From: Micromonospora sp. R77 | GTDB lineage: Bacteria; Actinomycetota; Actinomycetes; Mycobacteriales; Micromonosporaceae | Length of the DNA stretch: 64,000 nucleotides | Direction: 5' to 3' | Assembly: GCF_022747945.1 (NCBI RefSeq) | Contig: NZ_JALDST010000001.1 | Location: 4,030,001-4,094,000, forward strand | Part shown: positions 39,593 to 47,637 of the stretch, one piece after another | How the letters are laid out: each line of letters begins with the position of its first letter | Numbering within the stretch: the stretch's first letter is position 1 | Notes under the pieces: generated by a model | The model's database searches: none | What the model was told of the DNA's origin: nothing | The model's input: only the letters and a program-made list of their open reading frames with translations | Translations under genes and position numbers: made by a program

Positions 39593-40407
39593 GTGAAACT
39601 CGCGTCCGTGCACACGTACCCGGTCAAGGGCTGCCACCGCCTGGACCACGACGGCGCCCGGCTCGAGCCGTGGGGCCTGGCCGGGGACCGGCGCTGGATG
39701 GTGCTCGACGAGCACGGCGTCGGCGTCACCCAGCGGGAGGCGACCGAGCTGGTCACCCTCCGGGCCGTCCCCCGCGACGGCGGTCTGCTGCTGCGCGCCC
39801 CCGGCCGTCCCGACCTGGACGTGCCGGAGCCGACCGCCGTCGAGCCCGTCCCGGTGCGGGTCTTCCGCAGTCGGCTGCCGGTCGCCGCGCTGCCCGCCGG
39901 TCCGGCCGCCGACGACTGGCTGGGCACGCTGCTCGGCCGCCCGGTGCGGCTCGTCTGGCTCCGCGACCCGACCCGGCACGTGCCCCCGGTGAGCGGGTCC
40001 ACGACACCGGCGACCGGGTCAGCTTCGCCGACGAGTACCCGCTGCTGCTGACCAACGCCGCCTCCCTCGACGCGCTCAACGGCTGGCTCGTCGAGGCCGG
40101 CGAGGCGCCGGTGGAGATGACCCGCTTCCGCCCCAACCTGGTGGTCGACGGCGCCGCCGCGTGGCAGGAGGACGGGTGGGCCGGCCGCCGGCTCCGCGTC
40201 GGCGGCGTGGTCCTGCGGGCCGCCGGGCCGTGCGACCGCTGCGTGGTCACCACCACCGACCAGGAGACCGGGGTACGCGGCAAGGAGCCGCTGCGCACCC
40301 TGGCCCGGCACCGCAACATCGACCAGAAGCTCCTGTTCGGACTGCACCTCGTTCCCGAGGGGCCGGGAGCGGTGGCCGTCGGCGACCCGGTCACACTGCT
40401 CGACTGA
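39593..40407 (+). CDS. MOSC-domain protein, frame broken at 39983-39987
   Basis: N-terminal MOSC beta-barrel (VHTYPVKGC, LEPWGLAGDRRWMV) and C-terminal MOSC core (DEYPLLLTNAASL, RFRPNLVV, CDRCVVTTTDQETG with the ligand Cys). Both parts are normal but lie in different frames; adding one C to CCCCC at 39983-39987 restores 271 aa (PTRHVPPGERVHDTGDRVSF). MOSC proteins handle sulfur or N-hydroxylated substrates with a molybdenum cofactor. ATG 39593, 92 nt after the acyltransferase. Confidence 0.82.
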
Positions 40408-40475
40408 CGGGTCTTGTCCCTGGTCAGCCGGGAGGAAGATGATGGGGGGAGCGGTCCGTCGACAGAGGAGTCGAG

Positions 40476-40793
40476 ATGCCGGTGATCCATCAACCCCGGG
40501 TGGCCTGGGACGCGGCCAGGCTGGTCGTCGACGCGGTGCGGGACGAGGACGTCTTCCGCTGGTTCAGTGCCGCCGTCGGTGACCTGCTCGGCCCCACCGT
40601 CGAGGACGCGCTGGAGGTCACCCGGCACCGCCTGCTCTGGGCCGAGCACCAGGCCTCGATCGAAGCCGGCAGGTGGCGGGTACGCCTCGAGGACGCCCTG
40701 CGCGACCGACCCGAGGTCGCCGGGGAACTGCACTCGCTCACCGTCATCGCGGCCGGCCTGCTGCGTACCCGGTCCGCCGCACCCGCGTCTTAG
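40476..40793 (+). CDS. Hypothetical protein, 105 aa
   Basis: Soluble, helical, no recognised domain. ATG 40476 has GAGGAG 7 nt upstream, making it a credible gene. Ends 54 nt before the expansin-like gene. Function unknown. Confidence 0.6.
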   Translation: MPVIHQPRVAWDAARLVVDAVRDEDVFRWFSAAVGDLLGPTVEDALEVTRHRLLWAEHQASIEAGRWRVRLEDALRDRPEVAGELHSLTVIAAGLLRTRSAAPAS

Positions 40794-40847
40794 CTTTCCC
40801 TTAGCCGGCTTGTCCGGTGCCGCCCCGGTCCGGCACGATCGACCGTC

Positions 40848-41924
40848 GTGACCGACGGTAGCGCTCCCAGCGGCCCGCTCCCCACTCCGCCCGGCTCCGG
40901 CCCGCCGGAGCGTTCCCGGCCGGGTCGACGGCGGGCCGGCACCCGCCGTGGCCGCTGGCTGACCGGTGGCGGGCTGGCGGCGCTGGCCGCGCTCACCGGC
41001 CTGGTCCTCGCCGTCCGCACCGGCGCCGAACCCGCCTGCGCGGCTCCCCCGGCCCTCGGTGCGCCGATCGCCGCCCCCGCCCTGGCCGCTGCCCCCGTCC
41101 TGGCGGCGCCGCCGCTCGGTGGCACCGTCCACCGGGGAAAGGCGACCTTCTACGACTCGAAGGGCGCCGGCGGCAACTGCTCCCGCCCCGCCGCGCCCGC
41201 CAACCGGCTGTATGTCGCGCTGGGCCCCGGTGAGTACGCCGCCGGTGCCGCCTGCGGCGGTTTCCTCGACGTCACCGGCCCGAAGGGCACCGTGCGGGTC
41301 CTCGTCATGGACCAGTGCCCGGAGTGCGAACCCGGCCACCTTGACCTGTCGGCGGAGGCGTTCGCCCGCATCGCCGACCCGGTCCAGGGCGTCGTCCCGG
41401 TCAGCTACCGGGCCGTGGTGAACCCGCTGCTGCCCGGACCGCTCACCTTCCGGATGAAGGAGGGCTCGTCCCAGTGGTGGTTCGCCGTACTGGTCGGGGA
41501 CCACGGCAACCCGCTGCGCTCCGTCGAGGTGCGCCAGGGCGGGAACTGGCGCACCGCCGCCCGGCAGGACTACAACTACTGGCTGATCGACTCCGGCGCC
41601 GGCCCGGGCCCGTACGCGATCCGGGTCACCGACGCCTACGGCCACCGGGTGACGGCCACCGGCATCCGGATGGCCCCCGGACAGGTCCAGCGCAGCACCG
41701 TGCGGATGTACGGCAGCGCCGCCCCGGCCGTCTCCCGGTCGGTGCCGTCCGCCCGGTCGGTGGCGCCCGCACGCTCCCCGTCGGCATCCGCCAGCGCCTC
41801 CCCATCCGCCCGCCCGAGTACCCCGGCCAGCCCACCGTCCACCTCGACCGACCCCGATCGGGCCGTCGACGCCGCAGCCGTGCCCTCGCTGCCCGGCCTG
41901 GCGCGTGCCGGCTGCGGCGAGTGA
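40848..41924 (+). CDS. Secreted expansin-like protein without CBM
   Basis: 358 aa. GTG start; Arg-rich N-terminus (RPGRRRAGTRRGR), a membrane anchor/signal segment (about 38-58), an RlpA/expansin double-psi barrel with VLVMDQCPECEPGHLDL, and an expansin second domain (WWFAVLVGDHGNPL...). The C-terminal 70 residues are Ser/Pro/Ala-rich and end with one Cys. Probably loosens cell-wall polysaccharide or cellulose. CACGAT 8 nt before GTG suggests leaderless transcription, and a 12/14 CebR-like site lies in the first codons. Confidence 0.78.
   Translation: MTDGSAPSGPLPTPPGSGPPERSRPGRRRAGTRRGRWLTGGGLAALAALTGLVLAVRTGAEPACAAPPALGAPIAAPALAAAPVLAAPPLGGTVHRGKATFYDSKGAGGNCSRPAAPANRLYVALGPGEYAAGAACGGFLDVTGPKGTVRVLVMDQCPECEPGHLDLSAEAFARIADPVQGVVPVSYRAVVNPLLPGPLTFRMKEGSSQWWFAVLVGDHGNPLRSVEVRQGGNWRTAARQDYNYWLIDSGAGPGPYAIRVTDAYGHRVTATGIRMAPGQVQRSTVRMYGSAAPAVSRSVPSARSVAPARSPSASASASPSARPSTPASPPSTSTDPDRAVDAAAVPSLPGLARAGCGE
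40856..40869. promoter_or_regulatory. Degenerate CebR-like operator inside the expansin-like gene
   Basis: CGGTAGCGCTCCCA matches the CebR/CelR consensus at 12 of 14 positions and begins 9 nt into the coding sequence. If transcription starts at the GTG it would act as a roadblock. Confidence 0.35.
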
Positions 41925-42400
41925 GTTCCGGTGCCGTCTCTGGGGCTGACCACGAGGGACCCGGGAGCGCGCTGAGCACACTACGAGTCTGATTACATCA
42001 ATGAATCACCCACGGTGGGCGTATGTGCCCTGGTTCCGATCCTCGGCTGCGTCCGGTTCCGAGGTCTGGGCGACCGCACCCGCGATTCATCTATGACATC
42101 AAACTCGTAGCGTCTCGACAGCGGGCACCTCGGCGTCTGGACGCCGCCGTCACGCGGCTCGCCGCGTCGCTCGGGTCTCCCTCGCCGTCTACGGGTGCCG
42201 TCGCTGTCCGCCTTGATGCGTCTGTGGCCAGACCGCCGGTCCGTTGTCGCCCTGCCCAGTCGGCCCCCGCCCCGCCCGCTGCGTCCGCCCGCACACGGCG
42301 CGCCCACCCCGGCGGGCTACCCGCCCACCCGCTCGGTTCGGTCGGGGCGGGGGCCGCTCCGGAGGAGACGGTCGGCTGGTGACGGGCGGTTCCAGGGGCG
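41925..42400. other. 476-nt gap without a supported gene
   Basis: Only overlapping frames without ribosome sites, promoters or recognisable protein pattern are present. A 27-nt imperfect inverted repeat occupies 41981-42110 (separate entry). The remainder is C-rich and unremarkable. Confidence 0.6.
41981..42110. repeat. 27-nt imperfect inverted repeat with 76-nt spacer
   Basis: Left arm 41981-42007 and right arm 42084-42110 match at 22 of 27 positions when inverted (both start CTACGAGT and end ATGAATC). The arms are AT-richer than their surroundings. It could be a miniature mobile element, a remnant, or paired binding sites. Confidence 0.65.
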
Positions 42401-42931
42401 TCAGGCGGGTGGCGTGCTCAGGTCGAGCCACATGAAGATCTCGTCCCGGTCGTCACCGGGGGCGACCCGCAGCGCACCCGGCAGCCGACCCACCTCGCGG
42501 TAGCCCAGCCGTTCGTAGAACGACTCCAGGCCCAGTCCGCTGCGGACGGTCACGTGCAGCGCCGCCAGGCCCAGTTCACCCGCGATCCGCTCGGCCTCGC
42601 GCATCAGCGTGGCGCCGTGGCCGTGCCCCTGGGTGTCCGGGTGCACCATGACGCGCTTGAGCACCCGGTAGTGCGACTTCAGCCGGAACCGGTTGTCCGT
42701 GATGATCAGGACAGCCACGGGTCGATCGTCGGCGTAGCCGACCAGCAGCCGGTCGGGCCCGTCCGCGATCTCGGCAAAGGTGGCCTCGGCGACCGGTCGT
42801 ACCTCGGCTGCCGTCACGGGGGCGACGAAGCCGACCGCGCCGCCGGCGTTGGTGACGTCCACCCAGAGCGCGATGATTCGTTCGCGCAGGTCGGTGGTGA
42901 GTTCGGGGTCGAGGACGAAACGCAGGCTCAC
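42401..42931 (-). CDS. GNAT-family N-acetyltransferase
   Basis: 176 aa. Acetyl-CoA motif A is VMVHPDTQGHGHGATLM (Q/GxGxG/A) followed by the YERLGYREVG motif B. Acceptor unknown. GTG 42931 with GAGGA about 8 nt upstream. Single gene next to tRNA-Leu. Confidence 0.85.
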   Translation of the reverse strand: MSLRFVLDPELTTDLRERIIALWVDVTNAGGAVGFVAPVTAAEVRPVAEATFAEIADGPDRLLVGYADDRPVAVLIITDNRFRLKSHYRVLKRVMVHPDTQGHGHGATLMREAERIAGELGLAALHVTVRSGLGLESFYERLGYREVGRLPGALRVAPGDDRDEIFMWLDLSTPPA

Positions 42932-42993
42932 GACCCCATCCTCGGCGAACGGGCCGGCCGGTGCCGGGACCCGTGATCCTCGTGACAGGCCGT

Positions 42994-43080
42994 TGGTGCG
43001 GGAGAGGGGAGTCGAACCCCCACGTCCTTTCGGACAATAGGACCTAAACCTATCGCGCCTGCCTATTACGCCACTCCCGC
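42994..43080 (-). tRNA. tRNA-Leu (anticodon UAG)
   Basis: Acceptor GCGGGAG/CTCCCGC, anticodon stem ATAGG/CCTAT with loop TTTAGGT (anticodon TAG), long variable arm TGTCC-GAAA-GGACG, T loop GGTTCGACT and encoded CCA. Confidence 0.95.
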
Positions 43081-43133
43081 GGACCCGCTGAGTCTAGAAC
43101 GTGGCCGCCACGGTGTGGGGAGCCCGGCCTCGC

Positions 43134-43604
43134 TCAGTCCAGGCCGAGGTCGCGGCGCAGCTTGGCGACGTGACCGGTGGCCCGGACGTTGTAGAACGCG
43201 TGCTCGATCTTGCCGTCCGGGTCGATGACGAAGGTGGAGCGGATCACCCCGGTGACCGTCCTGCCATACATCTGCTTCTCGCCGTAGGCGCCGTAGGCGG
43301 TGAGCACCGCCTTGTCGGCGTCCGCGACCAGCGGGAAGGTGATCGCGTCGCGCTCGCGGAACTTGGCGAGCTTCGCCGGCTTGTCCGGAGAGACGCCGAC
43401 GACCTCGTAGCCCGCGGCCTGGAGGGAGGCGAGCGAGTCGCGGAAGTCGCACGCCTGCTTGGTGCAGCCGGGCGTCATGGCGGCCGGGTAGGCGTAGAGG
43501 ATGACCCGGCGGCCCCGCAGGTCGGCCAGGGAGAGCGTGCCACCGTCGTCGGTGGGGAGGGTGAACTCCGGCGCGGCGTCGCCGGGGTTGAGGCGGTCGG
43601 TCAT
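43134..43604 (-). CDS. bcp: Thiol peroxidase, Bcp/PrxQ type
   Basis: 156 aa peroxiredoxin that reduces peroxides with thioredoxin. Peroxidatic Cys in MTPGCTKQACDF with the resolving Cys five residues on, the PrxQ arrangement. Preceding Thr-Pro and later Arg (VIRSTFVI) of the catalytic site are present. ATG 43604. Divergent from the Ni/Co transporter. Confidence 0.92.
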   Translation of the reverse strand: MTDRLNPGDAAPEFTLPTDDGGTLSLADLRGRRVILYAYPAAMTPGCTKQACDFRDSLASLQAAGYEVVGVSPDKPAKLAKFRERDAITFPLVADADKAVLTAYGAYGEKQMYGRTVTGVIRSTFVIDPDGKIEHAFYNVRATGHVAKLRRDLGLD

Positions 43605-43678
43605 GGCGCAGACGATACCGCCGCCGTACGGGTCGGCGGCGCCGCCGACGCGCCACCGGTCGTGATCATTACCATGGC

Positions 43679-43701
43679 TTGTTGCAATAGATTGGCAACA
43701 A
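43679..43701. promoter_or_regulatory. Nur-like (nickel-responsive Fur family) box
   Basis: TTGCAA-TAGAT-TGGCAA (43682-43698) fits the Streptomyces Nur consensus tTGCaa-N5-ttGCAA with one mismatch, within a larger dyad TTGTTGC...GCAACAA. Confidence 0.7.
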
Positions 43702-43721
43702 CGGTTGGTCGCAAATAAGCT
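43693..43721 (+). promoter_or_regulatory. Promoter of the Ni/Co transporter operon
   Basis: -35 TTGGCA (43693-43698), 17-nt spacer, -10 TAAGCT (43716-43721). The -35 is shared with the right half of the Nur-like box, so metal-loaded repressor would block polymerase. Confidence 0.68.
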
Positions 43722-43765
43722 GAGCCGGCAGGCGTGGACCCACCCGCCGCGCCCCGGGAGGCCAC

Positions 43766-44485
43766 ATGAGAACCCTGGCGATGCACATCTCGAACGGGAT
43801 CATCGACGGCCCCGTCGCCGCGGTCTTCGCCGCCTTCGCGCTCGCCGCGCTCACCCTCTGCGTGCTGCGCGGCCGCCGCGACCTGGACGACCGGCTCGCC
43901 CCGATGGCCGGCCTGGTGGCCGCGTTCATCTTCGCGGTGCAGATGCTCAACTTCCCGATCTTCACCGCCGGCGTCAGCGGCCACCTGCTCGGTGGGGCGC
44001 TCGCCGCGATGCTGGTCGGCCCCTGGGTCGGCGCGCTCTGCGTGGCCGTGGTCCTCGTCGTGCAGGCGCTGGTCTTCGGCGACGGCGGGGTGGCCATGCT
44101 CGGCCTCAACATCACCAACATGGCGCTGCTCGGCACCGCCGCCGCGTACCTGCTGATCGCGGTGCTGCTGCGGGTGCTGCCGCGCACCCGGGCCGGGCTG
44201 GCGGTCACCGCGTTCGTCTCCGCCCTGGTCAGCGTCGTCGTCGCCAGCCAGGGTTTCGTCCTGGAGTACTGGCTCGGCGGCACCACCGACCTCGGCGGCA
44301 ACCTGGCCGGCCTGGCCGGCACGATGGCCGGCGTGCACCTGCTCATCGGCATCGGCGAGGGCCTGATCACCGCCACCACGGTGCTCACCGTCGCCAAGGT
44401 CCGTCCCGACCTGGTGTACGCGCTGCGCGCCCGCCGCCCGGTCGCGCCGGCCGCCGCCGTCCCGGTCGCCGGAGGGGTCCGATGA
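43766..44485 (+). CDS. cbiM: Energy-coupling factor transporter substrate-binding subunit CbiM/NikM
   Basis: 239 aa membrane protein capturing Ni2+ or Co2+. Family proteins bind metal through the N-terminal Met-His; here MHIS occurs at residues 6-9 (ATG 43781), while the only ribosome site (GGGAGG) serves ATG 43766, giving a five-residue extension MRTLA. Helical core LNFPIFTAGVSGHLLGGALAA and LGLNITNMA are family signatures. First of four overlapping genes. Confidence 0.9.
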   Translation: MRTLAMHISNGIIDGPVAAVFAAFALAALTLCVLRGRRDLDDRLAPMAGLVAAFIFAVQMLNFPIFTAGVSGHLLGGALAAMLVGPWVGALCVAVVLVVQALVFGDGGVAMLGLNITNMALLGTAAAYLLIAVLLRVLPRTRAGLAVTAFVSALVSVVVASQGFVLEYWLGGTTDLGGNLAGLAGTMAGVHLLIGIGEGLITATTVLTVAKVRPDLVYALRARRPVAPAAAVPVAGGVR

Positions 44486-45210
44486 GAAAGCGTTCCCGAG
44501 GGTTCCTCGTCGGCGGCCTGCTCGTCGCGCTGCTGCTCGCCGGCGTGGTCAGCAACTACGCCTCGTCGCACCCGGACGGGCTCGACTCCTCCCTGCTCAA
44601 GGGCTGCACCGTCGACGCACAGGGGGAGATCACCGGCGGCAGCTGCCCCGCGCAGCAGGCGAAGCACCACGAGCTCTCCGACAGCCCGCTGGCCGACTAC
44701 GGCATCCGGGGCATCGACAACCGGTTCCTCTCCACCGGCCTCTCCGGTGTGCTCGGCGTGCTGCTCACCTTCGCCCTCGGCGGCGGCCTCTTCTGGCTGG
44801 CCCGCCGCCGCGGCACCCCCGCCGCCGAGGACGGGCCCGCACGGGGCGACCGCGCCGCCGGGGACGACCGTGCCGCCGAGGGTGGGGACGCCGCCCGGGA
44901 CGACGACCGCGCGTCCGCCGCCGTGGCGGCCGCGCCTCCGCCGGCGCGGACGGCCGCACCGGCCCGACCGGCTGACGGGGGTACGCCACGATGGGTGCCG
45001 GACACGCGCACGTCCTCTACCGGGAGTCCAGCTCGCCGGTCCACCGCCTCCCGCCCGAGGTCAAGATCGCCGCGATGGTGGTCTTCACCGTCGCCGTGGT
45101 CGCCACGCCGCGGGAGGCGTACTGGGCCTTCGGCGGGTACGCCCTGCTGGTCGCCGTCGTGGCCGCGCTGGCCCGGGTCGGTCCCGGTTGGCTGCTCGGC
45201 CGGGCCCTGA
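44482..45210 (+). CDS. PDGLE-domain (CbiN-like) subunit, 3' end uncertain
   Basis: N-terminal helix, HPDGLDSSLLKG (PDGLE motif), an extracytoplasmic loop and a second helix (about residues 90-110): the small companion of CbiM. ATG overlaps the cbiM stop. After residue ~165 the frame runs 220 nt into cbiQ, yielding Arg/Ser-rich nonsense; an indel near 44830-44980 probably hides the true stop just before cbiQ. Confidence 0.72.
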   Translation: MRKRSRGFLVGGLLVALLLAGVVSNYASSHPDGLDSSLLKGCTVDAQGEITGGSCPAQQAKHHELSDSPLADYGIRGIDNRFLSTGLSGVLGVLLTFALGGGLFWLARRRGTPAAEDGPARGDRAAGDDRAAEGGDAARDDDRASAAVAAAPPPARTAAPARPADGGTPRWVPDTRTSSTGSPARRSTASRPRSRSPRWWSSPSPWSPRRGRRTGPSAGTPCWSPSWPRWPGSVPVGCSAGP

Positions 45211-45761
45211 TCGAGTTGCCGTTCGTGCTCTTCGCGTTCGCGCTGCCGTTCCTCGGGGCGGGGGAGCGGGTCGAGGTGGCCGGGCTGCACCTCTCCGTCG
45301 ACGGGCTGCTCGGCGGCTGGAACATCCTCGCCAAGGGCACGCTCGGCGTACTCGCGTCGCTCCTGCTGGCCGCGACCACCACGACCCGGGACCTGATCGT
45401 CGGCCTGGACCGGCTGCGCTGCCCGCAGGTCCTCACCCAGATCGCCACCTTCATGCTGCGTTACCTGGAGGTGCTGGTCGGCGAGGCCCGGCGGATGCGG
45501 GTGGCCCGGGTGTCCCGGGGCGACGACCCCCGGTTCCTGTGGCAGCTGCGCGGCTTCGCCGCCGGGGTGGGTTCGCTCTTCCTGCGCGCGTTCGAGCGGG
45601 GCGAGCGGGTCTATCTGGCGATGGTGTCCCGGGGCTACTCGGGGCGGATGCCGGCGGTGTGGCAGGGCGCGGGCGCGGCCACCGCCGGACAGTGGGCGAC
45701 CGCGGCGACCGTGCCGCTGCTGGCCGCCACCATCGCCGCCACCGCCGTCGTGCTGACATGA
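44991..45761 (+). CDS. cbiQ: Energy-coupling factor transmembrane protein CbiQ
   Basis: 256 aa, five or six helices; couples ATP hydrolysis to metal uptake. The cytoplasmic coupling signature appears as ARRMRVARVSRG with a second Ala-Arg-Gly-like motif MVSRGYSGRMP. ATG 44991; stop overlaps the cbiO ATG (ATGA). Confidence 0.9.
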   Translation: MGAGHAHVLYRESSSPVHRLPPEVKIAAMVVFTVAVVATPREAYWAFGGYALLVAVVAALARVGPGWLLGRALIELPFVLFAFALPFLGAGERVEVAGLHLSVDGLLGGWNILAKGTLGVLASLLLAATTTTRDLIVGLDRLRCPQVLTQIATFMLRYLEVLVGEARRMRVARVSRGDDPRFLWQLRGFAAGVGSLFLRAFERGERVYLAMVSRGYSGRMPAVWQGAGAATAGQWATAATVPLLAATIAATAVVLT

Positions 45762-46531
45762 TCGGATCCGTGCAGAACCCTCCCTCCCTGGACGTGCGCG
45801 GCGTCCGGTACGCGTACCCGGACGGTCACGTCGCCCTGCACGGGGTGGACCTGACCGTGCCGCGCGGCGAGCGGGTGGCGCTGCTCGGGCCGAACGGCGC
45901 CGGCAAGACCACGCTGGTGCTGCACCTCAACGGCATCCTCACCGCCACCGAGGGCACGGTCACCGTCGGTGGCCTGCCGGTCAGTCGGGACCGGGCGACC
46001 CTCGCCGAGATCCGCCGCCGGGTCGGCATCGTCTTCCAGGACCCCGACGACCAGCTCTTCCTGCCCACCGTCGCCGAGGACGTGGCGTTCGGCCCGGCCA
46101 ACCTGGGGCTGCGCGGCGCGGAGCTGACCGCCCGGGTGGACGAGGCCCTCGCCGCCGTGGGCATGACCGAGCACCGGGACCGCGCCCCGCACCACCTCTC
46201 CTTCGGGCAGCGCCGCCGGGTGGCGGTGGCCACCGTGCTCGCCATGCACCCGGAGATCCTGGTGCTGGACGAGCCCTCGTCCAACCTGGACCCGGCGGCC
46301 CGGCGGGAGCTGGCGGAGATCCTGCGTGGCCTGCCGGTGACCCTGCTGATGGTCACCCACGACCTGCCGTACGCGGCGGAGCTGTGCGACCGGTCGGTGA
46401 TCCTCGACGCGGGCCGGATCGTCGCGGACGCCCCGACCGTGGAGATCCTCACCGACCCGGCCCTGCTGGCCGCGCACCGGCTGGAACTGCCGTACGGCTT
46501 CGACCCCCGCGCGGTCGCCCGCTCTGCCTGA
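45758..46531 (+). CDS. cbiO: Energy-coupling factor ATPase CbiO
   Basis: 257 aa ABC ATPase. Walker A GPNGAGKTTL, Q-loop VFQDPDDQLF (the ECF-type variant), signature LSFGQRRRVAVA, Walker B ILVLDEPSSNLDP, switch His in MVTHDL. Last gene of cbiM-PDGLE-cbiQ-cbiO; the next gene is convergent. Confidence 0.95.
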   Translation: MIGSVQNPPSLDVRGVRYAYPDGHVALHGVDLTVPRGERVALLGPNGAGKTTLVLHLNGILTATEGTVTVGGLPVSRDRATLAEIRRRVGIVFQDPDDQLFLPTVAEDVAFGPANLGLRGAELTARVDEALAAVGMTEHRDRAPHHLSFGQRRRVAVATVLAMHPEILVLDEPSSNLDPAARRELAEILRGLPVTLLMVTHDLPYAAELCDRSVILDAGRIVADAPTVEILTDPALLAAHRLELPYGFDPRAVARSA

Positions 46532-46544
46532 CGGCCCCGACGGC

Positions 46545-47637
46545 TCAGCGGGGCGTCGGCACCGGCCGCGCCGGGCGCGGTGCGCTGCGGGCGGCGGCGT
46601 GCAGGCGCAGCACCCCGGCGGCGACCGCGCCGGTCCGGTGGCCAGCACCAGGGTCACCAGGATCCGGGCGGTGGTGGGCGGCCACGCCACCGGCACCACC
46701 GACCGGGACAGCACGGCGACGTTGGCGAAACCGCCGAAGGTCGCCAGGCAGGCGCCGGCCAGGGCGAGCGCGAAGTCGGCGGCCTCCCGGCGGGCCAGTG
46801 CGTACCCGCCGGCGGCGATCGCGCCGAGCCCGGTGAGCAGCGCCCACACCTGGCCGCCGACCAGCCCGACCAGCACCCCGCCGAGCCCGTCCGCGCCGGC
46901 GTCCAGTTCCCGGCCGACGGTGAACGCCACGGCGGCCGCCCCGCCGACGGCGAGCAGCCCGCCCACCGCGCGCAGGGCCCGGGTGCCGACCACCGTGCCG
47001 GCGTGGGCCAGCCCGGCCGCCCCGAGCACCAGGAAGCCGAAGGCGGCGGCCACCCACCACGGGTACGCGTCCGGCGGCGGCACCCAGTCCAGGGTGCCCC
47101 GGACCTCCACGGTCCGGGTATCGACCCGGACCGGCACCACCCAGTCGCGGATCCGCTGTTCCCGGCCGGGGTCGGCGCTCACTCCGGCCGGCGGGGACGC
47201 CTCCAGCCAGCGGGTCCGCTGGTCGTGCCAGCGCACCGAGCGGCCCTGGTCGATCCGCTGCCAGACCGGGGCGGCGGCCGGGTTGGCCTCGGGCGGGAGA
47301 CTGCTGTCGCCGGCCAGCGTCCGGTTGAGGTACGTGGCCGGGGAGCGGCTGTTCTCGTACACCCCGCCGGGTCCGACCCGCAGGTACGGCTCGCCGGAGT
47401 AGCCGAGCACCTCGACGTCCCGCCCGGTCCGGTTGGTCAGCTCCAGCCGCGCGCCGGCCTCGACGACCCGCACGGTCAGCCCGGGCAGGGCGGGGCTGAG
47501 CCCGGTCAGCGCGACCCGGTAGTCGGTGCCGTCGGGGCGTCCGCGCCGTGCGCGGCGGCCGGCGTGGCCAGCGCGAGCAGGGCGGCGAGCGCGGCGGTGA
47601 CGACCAGTGCCGCCCGGCGCAGCGGTACGGGGATCAC
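46545..47637 (-). CDS. Exported multi-helix membrane protein, two frame breaks
   Basis: Signal peptide (RRAALVVTAALAALLALATPAAAH), an extracytoplasmic domain (about 30-170, ELTNRTGRDVEVLGYSGEPYLRVG) and seven helices. The gene reads in three frames: one base missing from the GGGG at 47534-47537 and one near 46630-46636; corrected length is 364 aa. GTG 47637 overlaps the DsbA-like stop (GTGA). No known family; found downstream of mauE/dsbA-like genes, near copper genes, so a cell-envelope metal or redox role is possible. Confidence 0.68.

Noticed and set aside
42023..42382. 119-residue plus-strand frame in the 41.9-42.4 kb gap
   Set aside because: No ribosome site or recognisable pattern, and it overlaps one arm of the inverted repeat.
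43605..43765. Cobalamin riboswitch ahead of cbiM
   Set aside because: Only about 160 nt is available, no B12 box is seen, and a Nur-like box with a promoter explains the region better.
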